From positions 34,575,748 to 34,639,747 of the forward strand of contig NW_026947506.1 of NCBI RefSeq assembly GCF_034190915.1: a stretch of 64,000 nucleotides of DNA, read 5' to 3'. Shown here piece by piece: positions 12,401 through 25,900 of the stretch (positions are counted from its first letter, which is position 1; every line of letters starts with the position of its first letter). Both the position numbers and the translations under genes were made by a program. The notes beneath the pieces were generated by a model. The model did no database searches and was not told the DNA's origin. It worked only from the letters and a program-made list of their open reading frames with translations. The stretch is from Cavia porcellus. Taxonomy: Eukaryota; Chordata; Mammalia; Rodentia; Caviidae.

Positions 12401-15400
12401 AGAGGAGCTGGAGGAGAGACCTCCGTCCTCGGTCACTGTTGCAAAGAACGTGCGCGAGGGCCTGGGCATCGCCCACCAGATGGCGCTGTCTCTCTTCCGC
12501 CCTTTCGGGACTGGGCGTGAACAGCCTCGCCACTGCCCAGCAGAGGGCGCTGTCTCTCGTCCCATTTGGAACAAGGCAAGAAACAAAATTCTGAAAATCC
12601 GCAAAGCCAAGCGCTCCAACGCCGCCCTGGCTGTAAAGCTCAGCCGGGCCCCTGGAGCCGCACCCCTGCCCATGTCACCGTGCCACCTTCCCGAGGAGCC
12701 TTCTCCAGGGTCCCTCGGTCAGCAGAAAGGGCCCCAGGAGCCCTCCGCAGGGGGAGCCCTCTGCTGCCCACTCTGCCCAGAGCCTCCAGACCCTGAAACC
12801 TCAGTGCTGGGCCGTGTTCATCTCCCCGTCCACAGGTGGACACTGATTTGTCTTTTGCTTTCCCCAACAATTACACTTATGCTGGTTTCCTTAAACTTCG
12901 GGGAAGGGGGAGTCTGTCCCCGTTGGTTTCACCACTTTTTCTGCACTCTGCCCTGGCACACCGGGGTGTGTGCTAGACCGTGGGCCTTCACAACGCAGGC
13001 ACAAGCCGGCGCTTGAACCCAGAGCCACGTCTCCAGCCCTTTTGTGCTTTTTACCTCGAGACAGGCTCTCACTGAGTTACTGACTTGTCTGAACTGGGCT
13101 TGAACTTGGGGTCCTCCTGCCTCAGCCTCCCGGAGGGCTGGGGTCACAGGCCTTGGCCACCTTGACACCTGCGCTGGGACAGTCCACTTTTACCTCACTG
13201 TCCTCACCGCAGCTGGGGGCAAGGAGAGTGGCTACCCTATCTCCATTTTAGAGATCAGAAAACAGGAGTTTTCTGAAAGGCACACAGGAGGCTGACCCGG
13301 GCCCAGAATGCGGGCTGTACCATTATTTCTAGAATGTTCTATCTCTGCCACGCCACAGCCTTTCAAGGCTTTTGAATTCACACAGCACTCTGAGTATCTG
13401 CCTTTAGAGAAGCATGGTGGCTGTACCTGTAATATCAACACCTAGAGGCTGAGGCAGGAGGATCAGGAGTTTGAAGTCAGTCTGGGCTACACAGCGAGTT
13501 CAAGACCAGATTCTTCAGTGGGTTCCAAGATTTCAACTTTCAACTGGATCTTCCAGCCCTGGCGTGCAGTGGTCCCTTTACATTCTTTAGCCCAGCTCTG
13601 CAGGCAGCCACTCTGAGCTACCTTGCTACATCACATACACTGCACGCTAACTCTGGTCTTCTAGTGAACCCTGACACGCACACACACACATTTCCTTTTG
13701 GTGCATCAAATATGTCTAGAAGGGCACACAAGAAACCAGCAAAGAGTAGCTGCTCCTGGCAGGGAAACAGATGGGGAGACTCCCCATCTCCCAGTTCCTC
13801 CCACCCAGCAGAGACTCAATGACAAGGTCAGGCAGCGGCAGCGGCAGGACTCACCAGGGTGCGTAGGAGGCCGCGATGAAGAAGTAGATGACCATGCGGT
13901 CGACCATGTGCAAGCAGTGCTCCACCATCCTGGGAGGCAGAGAGGGCGGTCACGGCCCCAGGCAGCAGGAAAGGGCTGGGGGCCCTGTGCCCAGCCCAGG
14001 AGTGCAGTACCTCCCCCATGCAAGAGGGCCTGGGCTCAGGCAAGCTCTCCTCCCCCAGTCACAACCCTTCTGCCTCAATTTCCCCCTCTGTCAGTGACCA
14101 GAGTGGAGGGAATCAACCCTAGACTCCTTGCCATTCTGGGGGCCATGTGGAGAGGCTTTGGGGTCCCACTGAAGTGACTGCTTACCTGTTCCCGGGCCTT
14201 AATCAGAGCTGCTCTGTGTTTCAGTTTGGTAACCTGGGCTTCGGTTGGAAAAGAATCCTATGGCTCAACACTGTGCAGACTGGGGCTGCAGCCCAGAAGC
14301 TGCCAGATTCTACAGCCACTCGGAAGCGTGGGGGCTCTGACTCACTCCCAGCCGTTTCCGCCTCTGTGAACCAGGGCCACCAGCAACCCGGTCACAGGCT
14401 CGCAGAGGATGACGTGAGCCAGCGCTCAGCACGGCATGCGGGAGGCGGTCAGTGAATGCCAGCTCTTCCACCACCTACCCCTGCAATGAGCTGTGGCCTC
14501 TGTGCACGTGGCCAGTTCACAGGCGGCCTCCAGGGTGGCACCCGTGTCCTGCTCTGAGGCTCCCATCTTACCCTGTCCCCACTCACAGCAGACAGGGCAG
14601 CCTTCCGGAGCACCAGTCTAGACCCCAATGTCACATGGCATCTGCTGCTAGCTTTGGGGGACACCAGCCAGCCCATGGCTGCAGGGAGGCCCAGCTGGAG
14701 ATGAACAGAGATCCCCAAACATCCAGCACCACCTTCTCAGCCAGGGGAGGTAGGCACCTGGGAAGTGGACACCCCAATGACACCCAACATCTGGCTGCAG
14801 GAGGCACCCCAAGCCACAGCCCACCACATCTGACCTGCTGAGGCCCCAAAAGATAACAAACATTTCTTGTTACTTTCAACCACCACATTTTGGGGTATCT
14901 TTGTTACACAGCAATAAAGGACCAATACAAACTGTGATTCAGCCCAATGAACTGACCAATGATGCTACGTGTAGTCCAACCACACATGTCTCTGACAACA
15001 ATGACAATGGCTAACAGGTGCAGCCCAAGCTGCCAGCGCAGAGCTGCTGTGAGGCCTTTACCAACAGTGACCCCAACCCTGCCTACCAGGGAGGGGCCAC
15101 CATCTCACCCGCCCTCCCAGGTGAGGACAACGGCCACAAGTCTGGGAATCGGGCCCTAAAGCCAATGGCTGCGTCTTCATAAGAGAGCTGGGGATGTGGA
15201 CCCCAGACACTGAGGGAGGCCAGGCGAGGTGAGGCAGAGGCTGCAGCAACACAGTCACAGCCTAGGGCTGCCGGGAGCCAGCAGGAGCCGGCAGGGCAGC
15301 AAAGGTGCTTCCTGCAGCCCGGAGGGAGCGTGATCCTGCCCACACCTTGCTCCCAGACTTCTGCCTGCAGAACTGGGAGGAGCTCAAGAAGGACCCCAAA

Positions 15401-18400
15401 GGGAGAGAACTTTGGGGAACAGGGAGAGGGTGGAGCACACTGTGGGGCCCAGGATCCTGCAAGCAGTTCTGGCCCGGACACAGCCACTGTGACTCAAGAC
15501 CCCTCCCTTGGGGGCCTCACTACACAGGCCTGGAGGGTGTCCTGTGAAGTGAAACAGGCCGTCCCGCCACCCTGTGCCACCAAGTTCCAAGAGACAGAGC
15601 AGAGGTGCGGGGCCAGGGCAGGGCGCACAGGGAGTTGGTGTCTGCCGGGCACAGAGTGGCCCTGCACTGAGGAGGGGTTAAGGTAGCAGACTGTAGACTG
15701 ACCTTCTGCTTGTTTTGAAATCTTAAAAATTAAAAGCAAAACAAATCAAGGTTTTAAAAACCAGGAATTTGGCCAGGCATGATAGTGCACACCTGTAATC
15801 CCAGGAAGCTGAGGCAAGAGGATCGCTTGGAGTTCAAGGCCAGCCTGAACCGCATAGTGAGACTGGCTCAAAAAAAAAAAAAAAAAAAAAAAATCAATCA
15901 GGGATTCTCTTGAAAAGACTGGGGAAGGACATCTGGACAGCGCTGGGACCCGGGAGGTGGTCAGGAGGGTTACAGCAGGGCCTGTAGGGCCCCTTGCTGT
16001 CCTCTAGGGCTGAGCAGATGGAGAGGCTCTTGGGGGGCTGCTCAGTCCCAGCACCCTGAAGATACCCCAGAGTCACCCCCTCCTCGGTCCCCTCTGCAGA
16101 CTCAGTATCCTGCCCCATGCGGGCAGGTGTCCCCTCTGGGGCCGGCCGGGACATACCTGAGGTGGCTCTTCTTCCAGGAGATGGTGTGGAACACGGTGGA
16201 CACCACGAAGAGCCCGCAGAGACCCAGGCTGTAGATCCAGGCGGAAATGGTCTCCCAGTCATCGTCGGACAGGAAGTAGAGGTTGGAGCCGCCGAGGATG
16301 CTGGGGAGGATCCAGAACTGTGGGAAGGGACAGCTGCAGGGGCGTCGCACGCAGGGACAGGGCCCGCATCCTGCTTTCCTCCAGACCAGACTGTGCCACT
16401 AGACCAGACTGCAGCCACCAGGTGGCCACGGGGCACAAGAAGGCAGCCAGGGCCACTGAAGAACGGAGTCCATGAACATGGCCCGCACTAAATGATTTTA
16501 TCTGAATTCTAGGGCTGGAGGCTGTGTGGACCCTGCAGGGTGCGGGGACCGCAGCCAGGGCACAGCTGGTGCCCGGGCCCCACACAGAGGAGCCCGACGG
16601 GTGCTGCATGTGCACGTCACCTGGTGGTCACTGACATCCAAGCCTTGCCTCCTGAGAGTCCCCTAAACGGCAGTGCTCCGCCTGGACCAGCTCCAGTGTG
16701 GGCCCAGCTCTGCCAATAAGGAGTTAGACAGCCATGCCTGCGGTGGGAGCGGCTCAGCGTGGCGCCCTGTCCCCCACCTCTCCAGATGCCCGCTGGCCTC
16801 CCCTCCCCCTCCGCTCTCCTGCTCCACCCAGGGCTCCCATGCTGCACCTCAAGGAGGCTGTGCCTGGTGACAGCCTCGCAACGGCTCCCTCCACCCCTTG
16901 CCCGCCCTGTCACTCCGAGGAGGCGCCTCCTCGCCCTCCCCGCCTGATCCCTGTCCCTGTCCCCATCCCGGGTCCCTGCCTTACTGATCTACTTCCTCAG
17001 GGTTACTAGGCCTCGTGAGCCTTTAATGAACATGTACCCGAGGAAGGAAGGAAGGATGGATGGATGGACAGACGGAAGGAAGGGAGAGGAACGAATACCA
17101 AAAACCTGAGAGGGGAAGGAGCAGGCACGTGGAGAGTCCAGCCCCAACAGTGTGCAGCCTCTGAGGTCCCCTGGAAAATACTCCCTGGAAAGCGGGGTGC
17201 TAGAGGGACCCGCGGGCCTCGGTGGCACCCACTGCCAGGACAGGGACAGGGGGAGGTGGGGCAGCTCCCAAACCAAAGGCCGCCGCCAGCCCCCGGCCAG
17301 CTGCTCAGCACGGACTGAACATCTGGCAGACAGAAGGGAGGAAGGGGACAGATTGGGGTTTGGGGGGTAAGGTACAGGGACTGAACCCAGGGCTTTCACC
17401 CTGAGCTACACCCAAGCCTTTTTTTTTTTTGAGTGCTCGCTTGGGCAGCACGTATCTAAAATATTTTTTGATTTTGAGACAATGTCTTACTAAGCTGCTT
17501 AAGCGGGCTCCAACTTCTGTTCCTCCTGCTTCAGCCTCCCGGAGTGCTGGGACCACAGGCATGTGCCACCTCACCCAGCTCAGGGACAGCGCTACAAACA
17601 CTTAGAAATGACTTCCTTGTATCTGACTGTATGCTTTAAAAAGTGCACGGGGATCACGTCCCTGAGGTGGGGAGCAGAGCCCCCGCAGGCCACCACCTGG
17701 TCTTCTTTGAGGCTCCCACATCATCTGGGGTACCTAGGCCCTCTCATCTGCCTCCTTTTCTCCTCCCTCCTCCCCCTTCCTTCCCGGCCTCCCTCCCTCC
17801 ATGAGCCCTGAGCACAGCTCTGTCCTGGCAGAGGCAGATCAGAGCTGCTGCCATCACCCTGTCCCCACCCTGTGCTCAGGGTGAGCTGCACAGGCACAGC
17901 ACCAACTGTGGGGTCGCGTGCATCTGTGCCTGTGGGATCCTCAGCCCCTGGCTCCTGGTGACTGCAGGATCAGCTGCCACCTTGGGGAGGGAGCCCGACC
18001 CAGGAGACCACAGGGTGGCACCAATGCCTCGGGCGGCACTCACACAACCCTGGGGGTGGGTGGGTAGCACACATCCATTCTGCAGATGAGGAGAGTGAGG
18101 TTTAGAGCTGCATGGTCACAGAGTTGGGATTCGGGGACAGATGCTCTGGGGTGGCTGTGAGAAATCAGCTTATCTGAGAACCACATGGTCACCCCTCAGG
18201 TGCTCTGTGGGGCCGGGGGCAGGGTGAGTACCACAGAGGGGCTCCTGCTCCAAGGGAGTGAGCAGGATAAGCAGACACAGAGCTGAGCAAGTGTGTACCT
18301 GTGATCCCAGCACTCTGGGAGGCTGAGGCAGGAGGACCCCAAGATCAAGCCCAGACTGAGCAATTTAACAAGTCCCAGGGCCCAAATAACAAATAAAAAG

Positions 18401-19917
18401 GGCTGGGATTAGCTCAGTGAGCAGAGCCTGGGTCTGCTCCCACCACAAAAAGAAAGGGAGGAAGGCAGGGCACAGGAAGCCTGGGCTCATCTGAACTTCA
18501 CTGTGGGCAGGCTCAGCAGCATCCATCCATGGCAGGCGTGTTGTCTCCTGAGATACTGAGTCGCCCCACACCTGCACTGCCAGGGCCTGGAGCACAGCCC
18601 GGTGCCTCGAGGGAGGAGGAAAGATTTGCTGACTGACTGATGAATGGACTGGTCCCTCCTCCTAGGCGTACAGGTCAGGGGGTAGGGGCGTTGGAGGGGA
18701 TGGTCTCAGGGCTCCCCAGCAGCTGGGTCAGTGGGAAGGCTTCTGGGGAACATCTCCGTAAGGCTGTGAAACACAAAGAGGGCTTCACAGATGAGACTGG
18801 GGTGGAGAGGAAAAGTATTCCAGGCATGGGCACAGCACGTGCAAAGGAAACAGGAGTGGGCGACCTGTGACCCCAGGGACGAGAGTGTGGAAACAAGAGC
18901 AGGACACACAGGTCAGACCTGCCTGAGTGTGTGCTGTGTGATGAGATGCTGTACCAGGTACTAGGCAGCCACTGAAGGTTCTAGCGGAAGGGAGGCACCC
19001 CCAGCTCCAAGCCCCCAGCGTCCATCACACGTCCCCCAAGATCCTGCTCGGCCTCTGTGGGCCACAGGAGACCTGAGAGATGGCTCCCGAGGAGAGCCAA
19101 ATGTCTGCGTGGGCAAGGAGGCTACCTTTCCTGTCCCCACTGCCTCCCAAGCCCCAGCCCCACTCACAGCGTGGGTGGCGCAGTTGGCCGCGTGCTCGTA
19201 CTCCGTGGGCTGGTAGCGCTTGTGGGGAGGGACCCGGTGGTTCATGAACCTGGAAGGAGGGAGAACCGGGGGTGCTCAGGGGGACATGCGGCGGCAGCGG
19301 GGTCCTCTGGTGGGAGGGGCCCCTCCTGGCTCCTTGTCCCTGCTGCCACCCTCCCGTCCCTCTCGATGACCACGCTGTTCCCTGCCACCTGCCTCCCTAC
19401 AATGCATGTTCATCACCAAACTTCACTCACTGCAGCTGCTCCTGGAGTTCCAGTGGGCTCCATCCCCCCAAACACCAGCTGCGCACTTAGGACCCCACAT
19501 AGGTGCAAAGACGGAAGCCACAGGTTGAACCACTGGTACTCGGAGGCTGTGGGTGGGGTGCAGTGCTCTCTCGCTTTTCTCTCCGTTTTATTTTATTTGC
19601 AGTACCGGGATTAAACCAAGAGCCCTCACACTGAGCTCCAGCTCCAACCCTTTTTCTTTTTCTTTTTTTGTACCAGGGACTGAACTCAGGATCTTGCACT
19701 TGCCAGGCAGGTGCTTACACCTCAGCTTTCTTTTTAAATTTTGAGACAGGGTCTTACTAAGTAACTAAGCTGTCCAGACTGGAATCAAACTTGTAATCCT
19801 CCCGCCTCAGCCTCCCAGAGTGCTGGGATTACAGGTGTGTGCCACCACAGTGGATTTGTAAGACTTTCTTGAAGTGTAATTTACAGTTTGACTCCCCCTA
19901 GTGTATGACTTGGTTAC

Positions 19918-19969
<52 letters not shown>

Positions 19970-22900
19970 GACTCCACTCTGAAGGGCATAGTTCATTTCC
20001 TGCCCCCCAAGAAAGTTTCCTTCTGCCCCTTCTGGGGGAAGAAACTGCTCTCCAGAGAAAGCACCCTCTGACACGGCCACTGAAGGTTGGTCTCCCTTCC
20101 TGGAACCGCCATCCACAGACACAGCACACGCGTCCTCTCCTTTATGGCTGCTTCCGCTAAGGAGATTTTTGCAGACTTCTCTCTGTTCCTGGACACACTG
20201 ACTGGGATTTTTCAGGTTCGTGTAGCTCTCCATGAATTAAGCAGACCACACAGGATTTGTTCGGCCTGCCTCAGATGGTGCTGCACTTTTGAGCGGCTGG
20301 GGATGACTCTGTGTATCATTTTTTGGTGAGCATAAAGTGCTCATTTCTCCTGAGCTCACACCTACGTGTGCAATTGCGAGGTGACTTTACTTTAAAAATA
20401 AACGGTCCTGATGTTTGATATCTTTGGAAACTTCTGAGCTGATCGCCTCTGTCTGATCACCTCCCCCCTCCCCCGCCCCCAGGACCTCACAAGCTGTCAC
20501 TCAACCTAAGAATGTGGAAAGCCAGGGTCCGCTAGATGGCAGGTTCGCCTGGGGCGTTGCCAGTGTCGTCCGCCAGGGGACGCTAGAGCCCTCTCCACTG
20601 CGCCCAATTGCTAAGAGCAGGAAATCAGAGGCGCGTTTGAGCGCCTTCTGTAAGCTGGCATCTTGCTAGCCACGTTGACAGGCTGTGCTGGTTCTGCGCC
20701 CGTACAGTTCACGAAGTACTACGGGCCCCTTGTGTACCCCCCACCCGAGAACAGTGTGGGCCGACTGGGAGAAGAGGCGGCAGCGGGTCTTCGGACTCCC
20801 ACTCCCGGGCCTGGCCCAGCCTGGGGGTCTGGTTTTCCTATGCACTGGTCAGGCCAGGGGTCCAGGTCAGCCCCCCCACCCCACCACCTGCAATGGCTCC
20901 CTGGCCACGTGGACCATGGCCATGTGACTTCGGATCATGTAACCAAGGATCATGTTACCAGTGTCCCACTGAACCCAGCAGACCCATGAGAGAACCACGA
21001 CCCCCTGGCACCGCCTCCCATGGCCGGATGCTGTGCAGGGCCGGTTAAAGCTGGGTTCCTGGTCCCAGAGGAAACCGGGACCCTGAAGTAGAGCCTCCTT
21101 AGGGGCCCACAACAGCTGGCCAGAAGTCACCGCAGCAAGACTGGCTTCTTAATAAACAGCAACGAGAAGGATGACAGCGTCGTGGGCAGAGCTGCCGATA
21201 CTCCTGGGCCATGGTCCTGACCCTGGACGGGCCTACAGATGCGACGAGGGTGCACGAGGTCATGCTGGAGGATGGTGGCTCCCTGATGCCATAGGACAAG
21301 CGTCCTTATGAGCCGAGGAGAGGCACAGATGGGAGCCTCCCAGGGAGAAGGCCACCATCTGGCCACGGAGGGGAGGCAGCAACGGCACACGCAGGTCCTC
21401 CCGTGGTGGGGTCCTCATCCACCTGTCCCCAGGCACGGCCGGAAGTCCTTTCTCTAGCCCTGGCCAGCCACCCATAGTGCCGGCTGCCCAGCCCCAGGGT
21501 GATGTCACAGTTGCCCTGGTGACCTGGGAGCTGGTTATTTATTTATTTCTGGGCTCCACAAGGCTCCCCTTGTCTCCTGCAATGCAGCTATTGAGGGAGG
21601 AAGAAAGAGGGGCCAGGAGATGGGGCCAGGGGACCCAGGCACGAGGCCAAGCAATGGTTCCCACCACCCGAAAGACCCAAGAAATGTTCCTTTAACCCCC
21701 TGGGGACCAGCTCTCTCTTCACACACTGCTAGATGGGCCTTTTAACAAGGCAGCAAGTTCTTTTTTACATCTGAACTGGGATGGAGCACAACGCCCCACC
21801 CCCTTTTCTTCTGATGCAGGGATTGAGCCCAGGGCCCTCACTCTGAAGCTGCAGCCCCAGCCTTTTATAGCTTTTATTTGGAGACAGCATGTTGCTACAT
21901 TGCTAAATTGCCTCGGCTGGGCCCACACGTGCGATCTTCCTGCCTCAGCCTCCCAGAGTGCACAATTTCCTGTTTTGCTGTACAGTTTTATGGCCTTGAA
22001 AGAATATAATCGATCCTGGAGCTATCACCATAATCAAGATAAACAGCAGATCCATCAGCTCCTCAAGACCCCCAAAATCCACCAGCCCCCCCAAAAACTA
22101 CTCTGTCCTTTTTCCCTTTGCCTTTTTCAGAATTCCGGATAAATGGAGTCAGACCATAGTCACAGCTTTAAAAAAAACTGTTTTGAGAGGATTGATTGTG
22201 TAAGTTACATCTTATTCTTGGGTGAAATGGAAATTGTATCCCAAGCAATTTAGGTATTTTCTATTAAAATGTATTAATAAGACGTTTCCAAGCCAGCTAC
22301 TCTTCAGGCCCGTGATCCCAGGGCTATGGGGAGCTGAGGCAGGAGGACCACAACTTTGACCCCAGCCTGAGCAGCTTAGTGACTTAGCCAAATCCTGTCT
22401 CAAAATAAAAATTTTTAAAAGGACTGGGGATATAGCTCAATGGATAGGCCCAGTACCACAAAAACAAAACAGCCGATGTTTACGAGACAGGCTTGTTTAT
22501 ACAAAAAAATGAGCAGACCTTTCCAGGTGATCACCCCAACTCCTTCATCCCTCCCCAGGCAGCCTTTCCAGCCTGCTCTCTTCACCAGCACAGGGCACTT
22601 GCTATTTCTCTATGTGGCTGCATGCTCCTTTCTTTTGAATTGATCTTTAATTAAGCAGCTTCTCTGTTTGTTTTGGTGCTGGGGACAGAACTCAGGGTCT
22701 CACGCATGCTCAGCACGTGCTCAACTGCAGAGCCATAACTTGGCCCCTTCCTCCTTGGGGCTGAGTAGTACTCCTCTGTAGGATGTGCCAGTGCTCATCA
22801 GTCCCCAGGGCAGGGACCGGAAATTGCTTCTAATGGGTGGCAGGTAGAGGTCAAAAATCAAGAATCAAAAATTACTTGGTTCAGAACCAAGTGTCCAGTC

Positions 22901-25900
22901 AGAGAAATGGCCTCAAAACAGGGAGGCCCTGAAAAAGCCTGCACCACTGTTGGTTATATTAAACAGAAAACCAGGCCATATAATCCCTATTTTGTGGCCA
23001 ACCCTGTGGCCTGGTGGACTGCATAGCCACAGCCACTTGGAGCAGGAAGAGGGGCCAGACGCTGGCACCCGACAACCCTAGAATGCTGAGCCCCTCTGGG
23101 ACTCTCTGTGTGCCACTTGGCTGCTGGAGATGCCCGGAAGGCCCTGGGCACCACTTCCTGGTGTGCACAAGAGGGCGAACTGCAGCCCACAGCCATGCCG
23201 GGCCACACAGCAGCGTGCCACACCTCTCCTGCCTCTCCTCTAGACTCTCACAAACTCCCAGGCACTTTTTTGTCTCAGTGGTACTAGGGATCAGCCCAGG
23301 AGCTGCTAGCCCTGAGCTATAACCCCTGCCCTTTTGCATTTTTCTTTTGAGACAGGGTCTTGCTAAATTGCCCAGGTTGACCTTGAACTTTCAACCCTCC
23401 TGCCTCAGCCTCACCGGGCACCAATGAGCAAGCCTGTCTAGGTCTTCTCAGAAGGGTACCATGCAGGGCCCCCAGTGCACTGGAGAAAAGCGTAGTATGG
23501 TCCGAGTGGGAGATGAAGCCAGCAAGAGGAGCCTGCTGGTTCCCAGTCCCAACCACACATTAAGAGCAGCCTGGGTGCCAGGGGCTGGGGTCCACACCTG
23601 GGGTCCCAGTGACTAAGGAGGATGAGGCAGGAGGATGGTTTGAGTCCAGGAATGCAGAACCTGCCTGGGCAGCAAGCAAGAACCCATCTCAAAAAAAAAA
23701 ACTTAGGTAATAAATGGGCAGAGGGATAACAAAATGTGGTTTCTCCATGCAATCTGCAAGGTGAAATATTACTCTGCCTCAAACAAGAATGAGGAACATG
23801 CATGCAACAGGCTGGATGTGCCTCAAGAAGACTGGGCTGGGGCCTGGGGTATAGCTCAGTGGCACAGCAGGGCTTAGGGTGTGCAAGGCCCCAGCTTCCA
23901 TCCCCAGCACCCCCGAAACAAAACAGAAAGCCCCATTGTGGTCAGTGAAAGACGCCAGACACAAAAGGTCACAGAGGGAATGACACACACTTTTGTGGCA
24001 AAGCAACAGGATTCAAATGATATTTTCTTCTTAAGAACCCTCTTGGGGCCCGGAGGGAGAGGGTGACAGACTGCCTGTGAGATCACAGCACAGAGGCGGA
24101 GGAGACTGCGGCCAGCTGTGCAGGAGAAGCCACGCCAATGCGTTGAGGACGAAGCTGCAAAGACAGTGTGACAAGCAGAGCGGAGCTCGCTGCGAAACAC
24201 CAGCAGCCAGTGGCTCTCGGGGCTCATGGACGGTTCCCGGCGTTTCCCTACACATCTGAGAATGCACGTTACTCTGGGGACAGCGACGTCGCCCTCCCCA
24301 GCAGCCAGTGGCTCTCGGTGCTCATGGACGGTTCCCGGCGTTTCCCTACACATCTGAGAATGCACGTTACTCTGGGGACAGCGACGTCGCCCTCCCCAGC
24401 AGCCAGTGGCTCTCGGGGCTCATGGACGGTTCCCGGCGTTTCCCTACACATCTGAGAATGCACGTTACTCTGGGGACAGCGACGTCGCCCTCCCCAGCAG
24501 CCAGTGGCTCTCGGTGCTCATGGACGGTTCCCGGCGTTTCCCTACACATCTGAGAATGCACGTTACTCTGGGGACAGCGACGTCGCCCTCCCCAGCAGCC
24601 AGTGGCTCTCGGTGCTCATGGACGGTTCCCGGCGTTTCCCTACACATCTGAGAATGCACGTTACTCTGGGGACAGCGACGTCGCCCTCCCCAGCAGCCAG
24701 TGGCTCTCGGTGCTCATGGACGGTTCCCGGCGTTTCCCTACACATCTGAGAATGCACGTTACTCTGGGGACAGCGACGTCGCCCTCCCCAGCAGCCAGTG
24801 GATCTCGGTGCTCATGGACGGTTCCCGGCGTTTCCCTACACATCTGAGAATGCAAGTTACTCTGGGGATAGCGATGTCGCCCTCCCCAGCAGCCAGTGGC
24901 TCTCGGGGCTCATGGACGGTTCCCGGCGTTTCACTACACATCTGAGACTGCAAGTTACTCTGGGGATAGCGACGTCGCCCTCCCCAGCAGCCAGTGGATC
25001 TCGGTGCTCATGGACGGTTCCCGGCGTTTCCCTACACATCTGAGACTGCACGTTACTCTGGGGACAGCGACGTCGCCCTCCCCAGCAGCCAGTGGCTCTC
25101 GGGGCTCATGGACGGTTCCCGGCGTTTCCCTACACATCTGAGACTGCAAGTTACTCTGGGGATAGCGACGTCGCCCTCCCCAGCAGCCAGTGGATCTCGG
25201 TGCTCATGGACGGTTCCCGGCGTTTCCCTACACATCTGAGAATGCAAGTTACTCTGGGGATAGCGATGTCGCCCTCCCCAGCAGCCAGTGGCTCTCGGGG
25301 CTCATGGACGGTTCCCGGCGTTTCACTACACATCTGAGACTGCAAGTTACTCTGGGGATAGCGACGTCGCCCTCCCCAGCAGCCAGTGGATCTCGGTGCT
25401 CATGGACGGTTCCCGGCGTTTCCCTACACATCTGAGACTGCACGTTACTCTGGGGACAGCGACGTCGCCCTCCCCAGCAGCCAGTGGCTCTCGGGGCTCA
25501 TGGACGGTTCCCGGCGTTTCCCTACACATCTGAGACTGCAAGTTACTCTGGGGATAGCGACGTCGCCCTCCCCAGCAGCCAGTGGATCTCGGTGCTCATG
25601 GACGGTTCCCGGCGTTTCCCTACACATCTGAGACTGCACGTTACTCTGGGGACAGCGACGTCGCCCTCCCCAGCAGCCAGTGGCTCTCGGGGCTCATGGA
25701 CGGTTCCCGGCGTTTCCCTACACATCTGAGAATGCACGTTACTCTGGGGACAGCGACGTCGCCCTCCCCAGCAGCCAGTGGCTCTCGGTGCTCATGGACG
25801 GTTCCCGGCGTTTCCCTACACATCTGAGAATGCACGTTACTCTGGGGACAGCGACGTCGCCCTCCCCAGCAGCCAGTGGCTCTCGGGGCTCATGGACGGT

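Noticed and set aside
12740..12765. Further CTCF-like sites (also near 9545, 23163, 32263, 40553)
   Set aside because: Each has two or more mismatches at conserved positions of the core.
15894..16436. 180-codon minus-strand ORF overlapping MMD2 exon 3
   Set aside because: It is in a different frame from exon 3 and crosses both splice sites; it is a shadow of the true exon.
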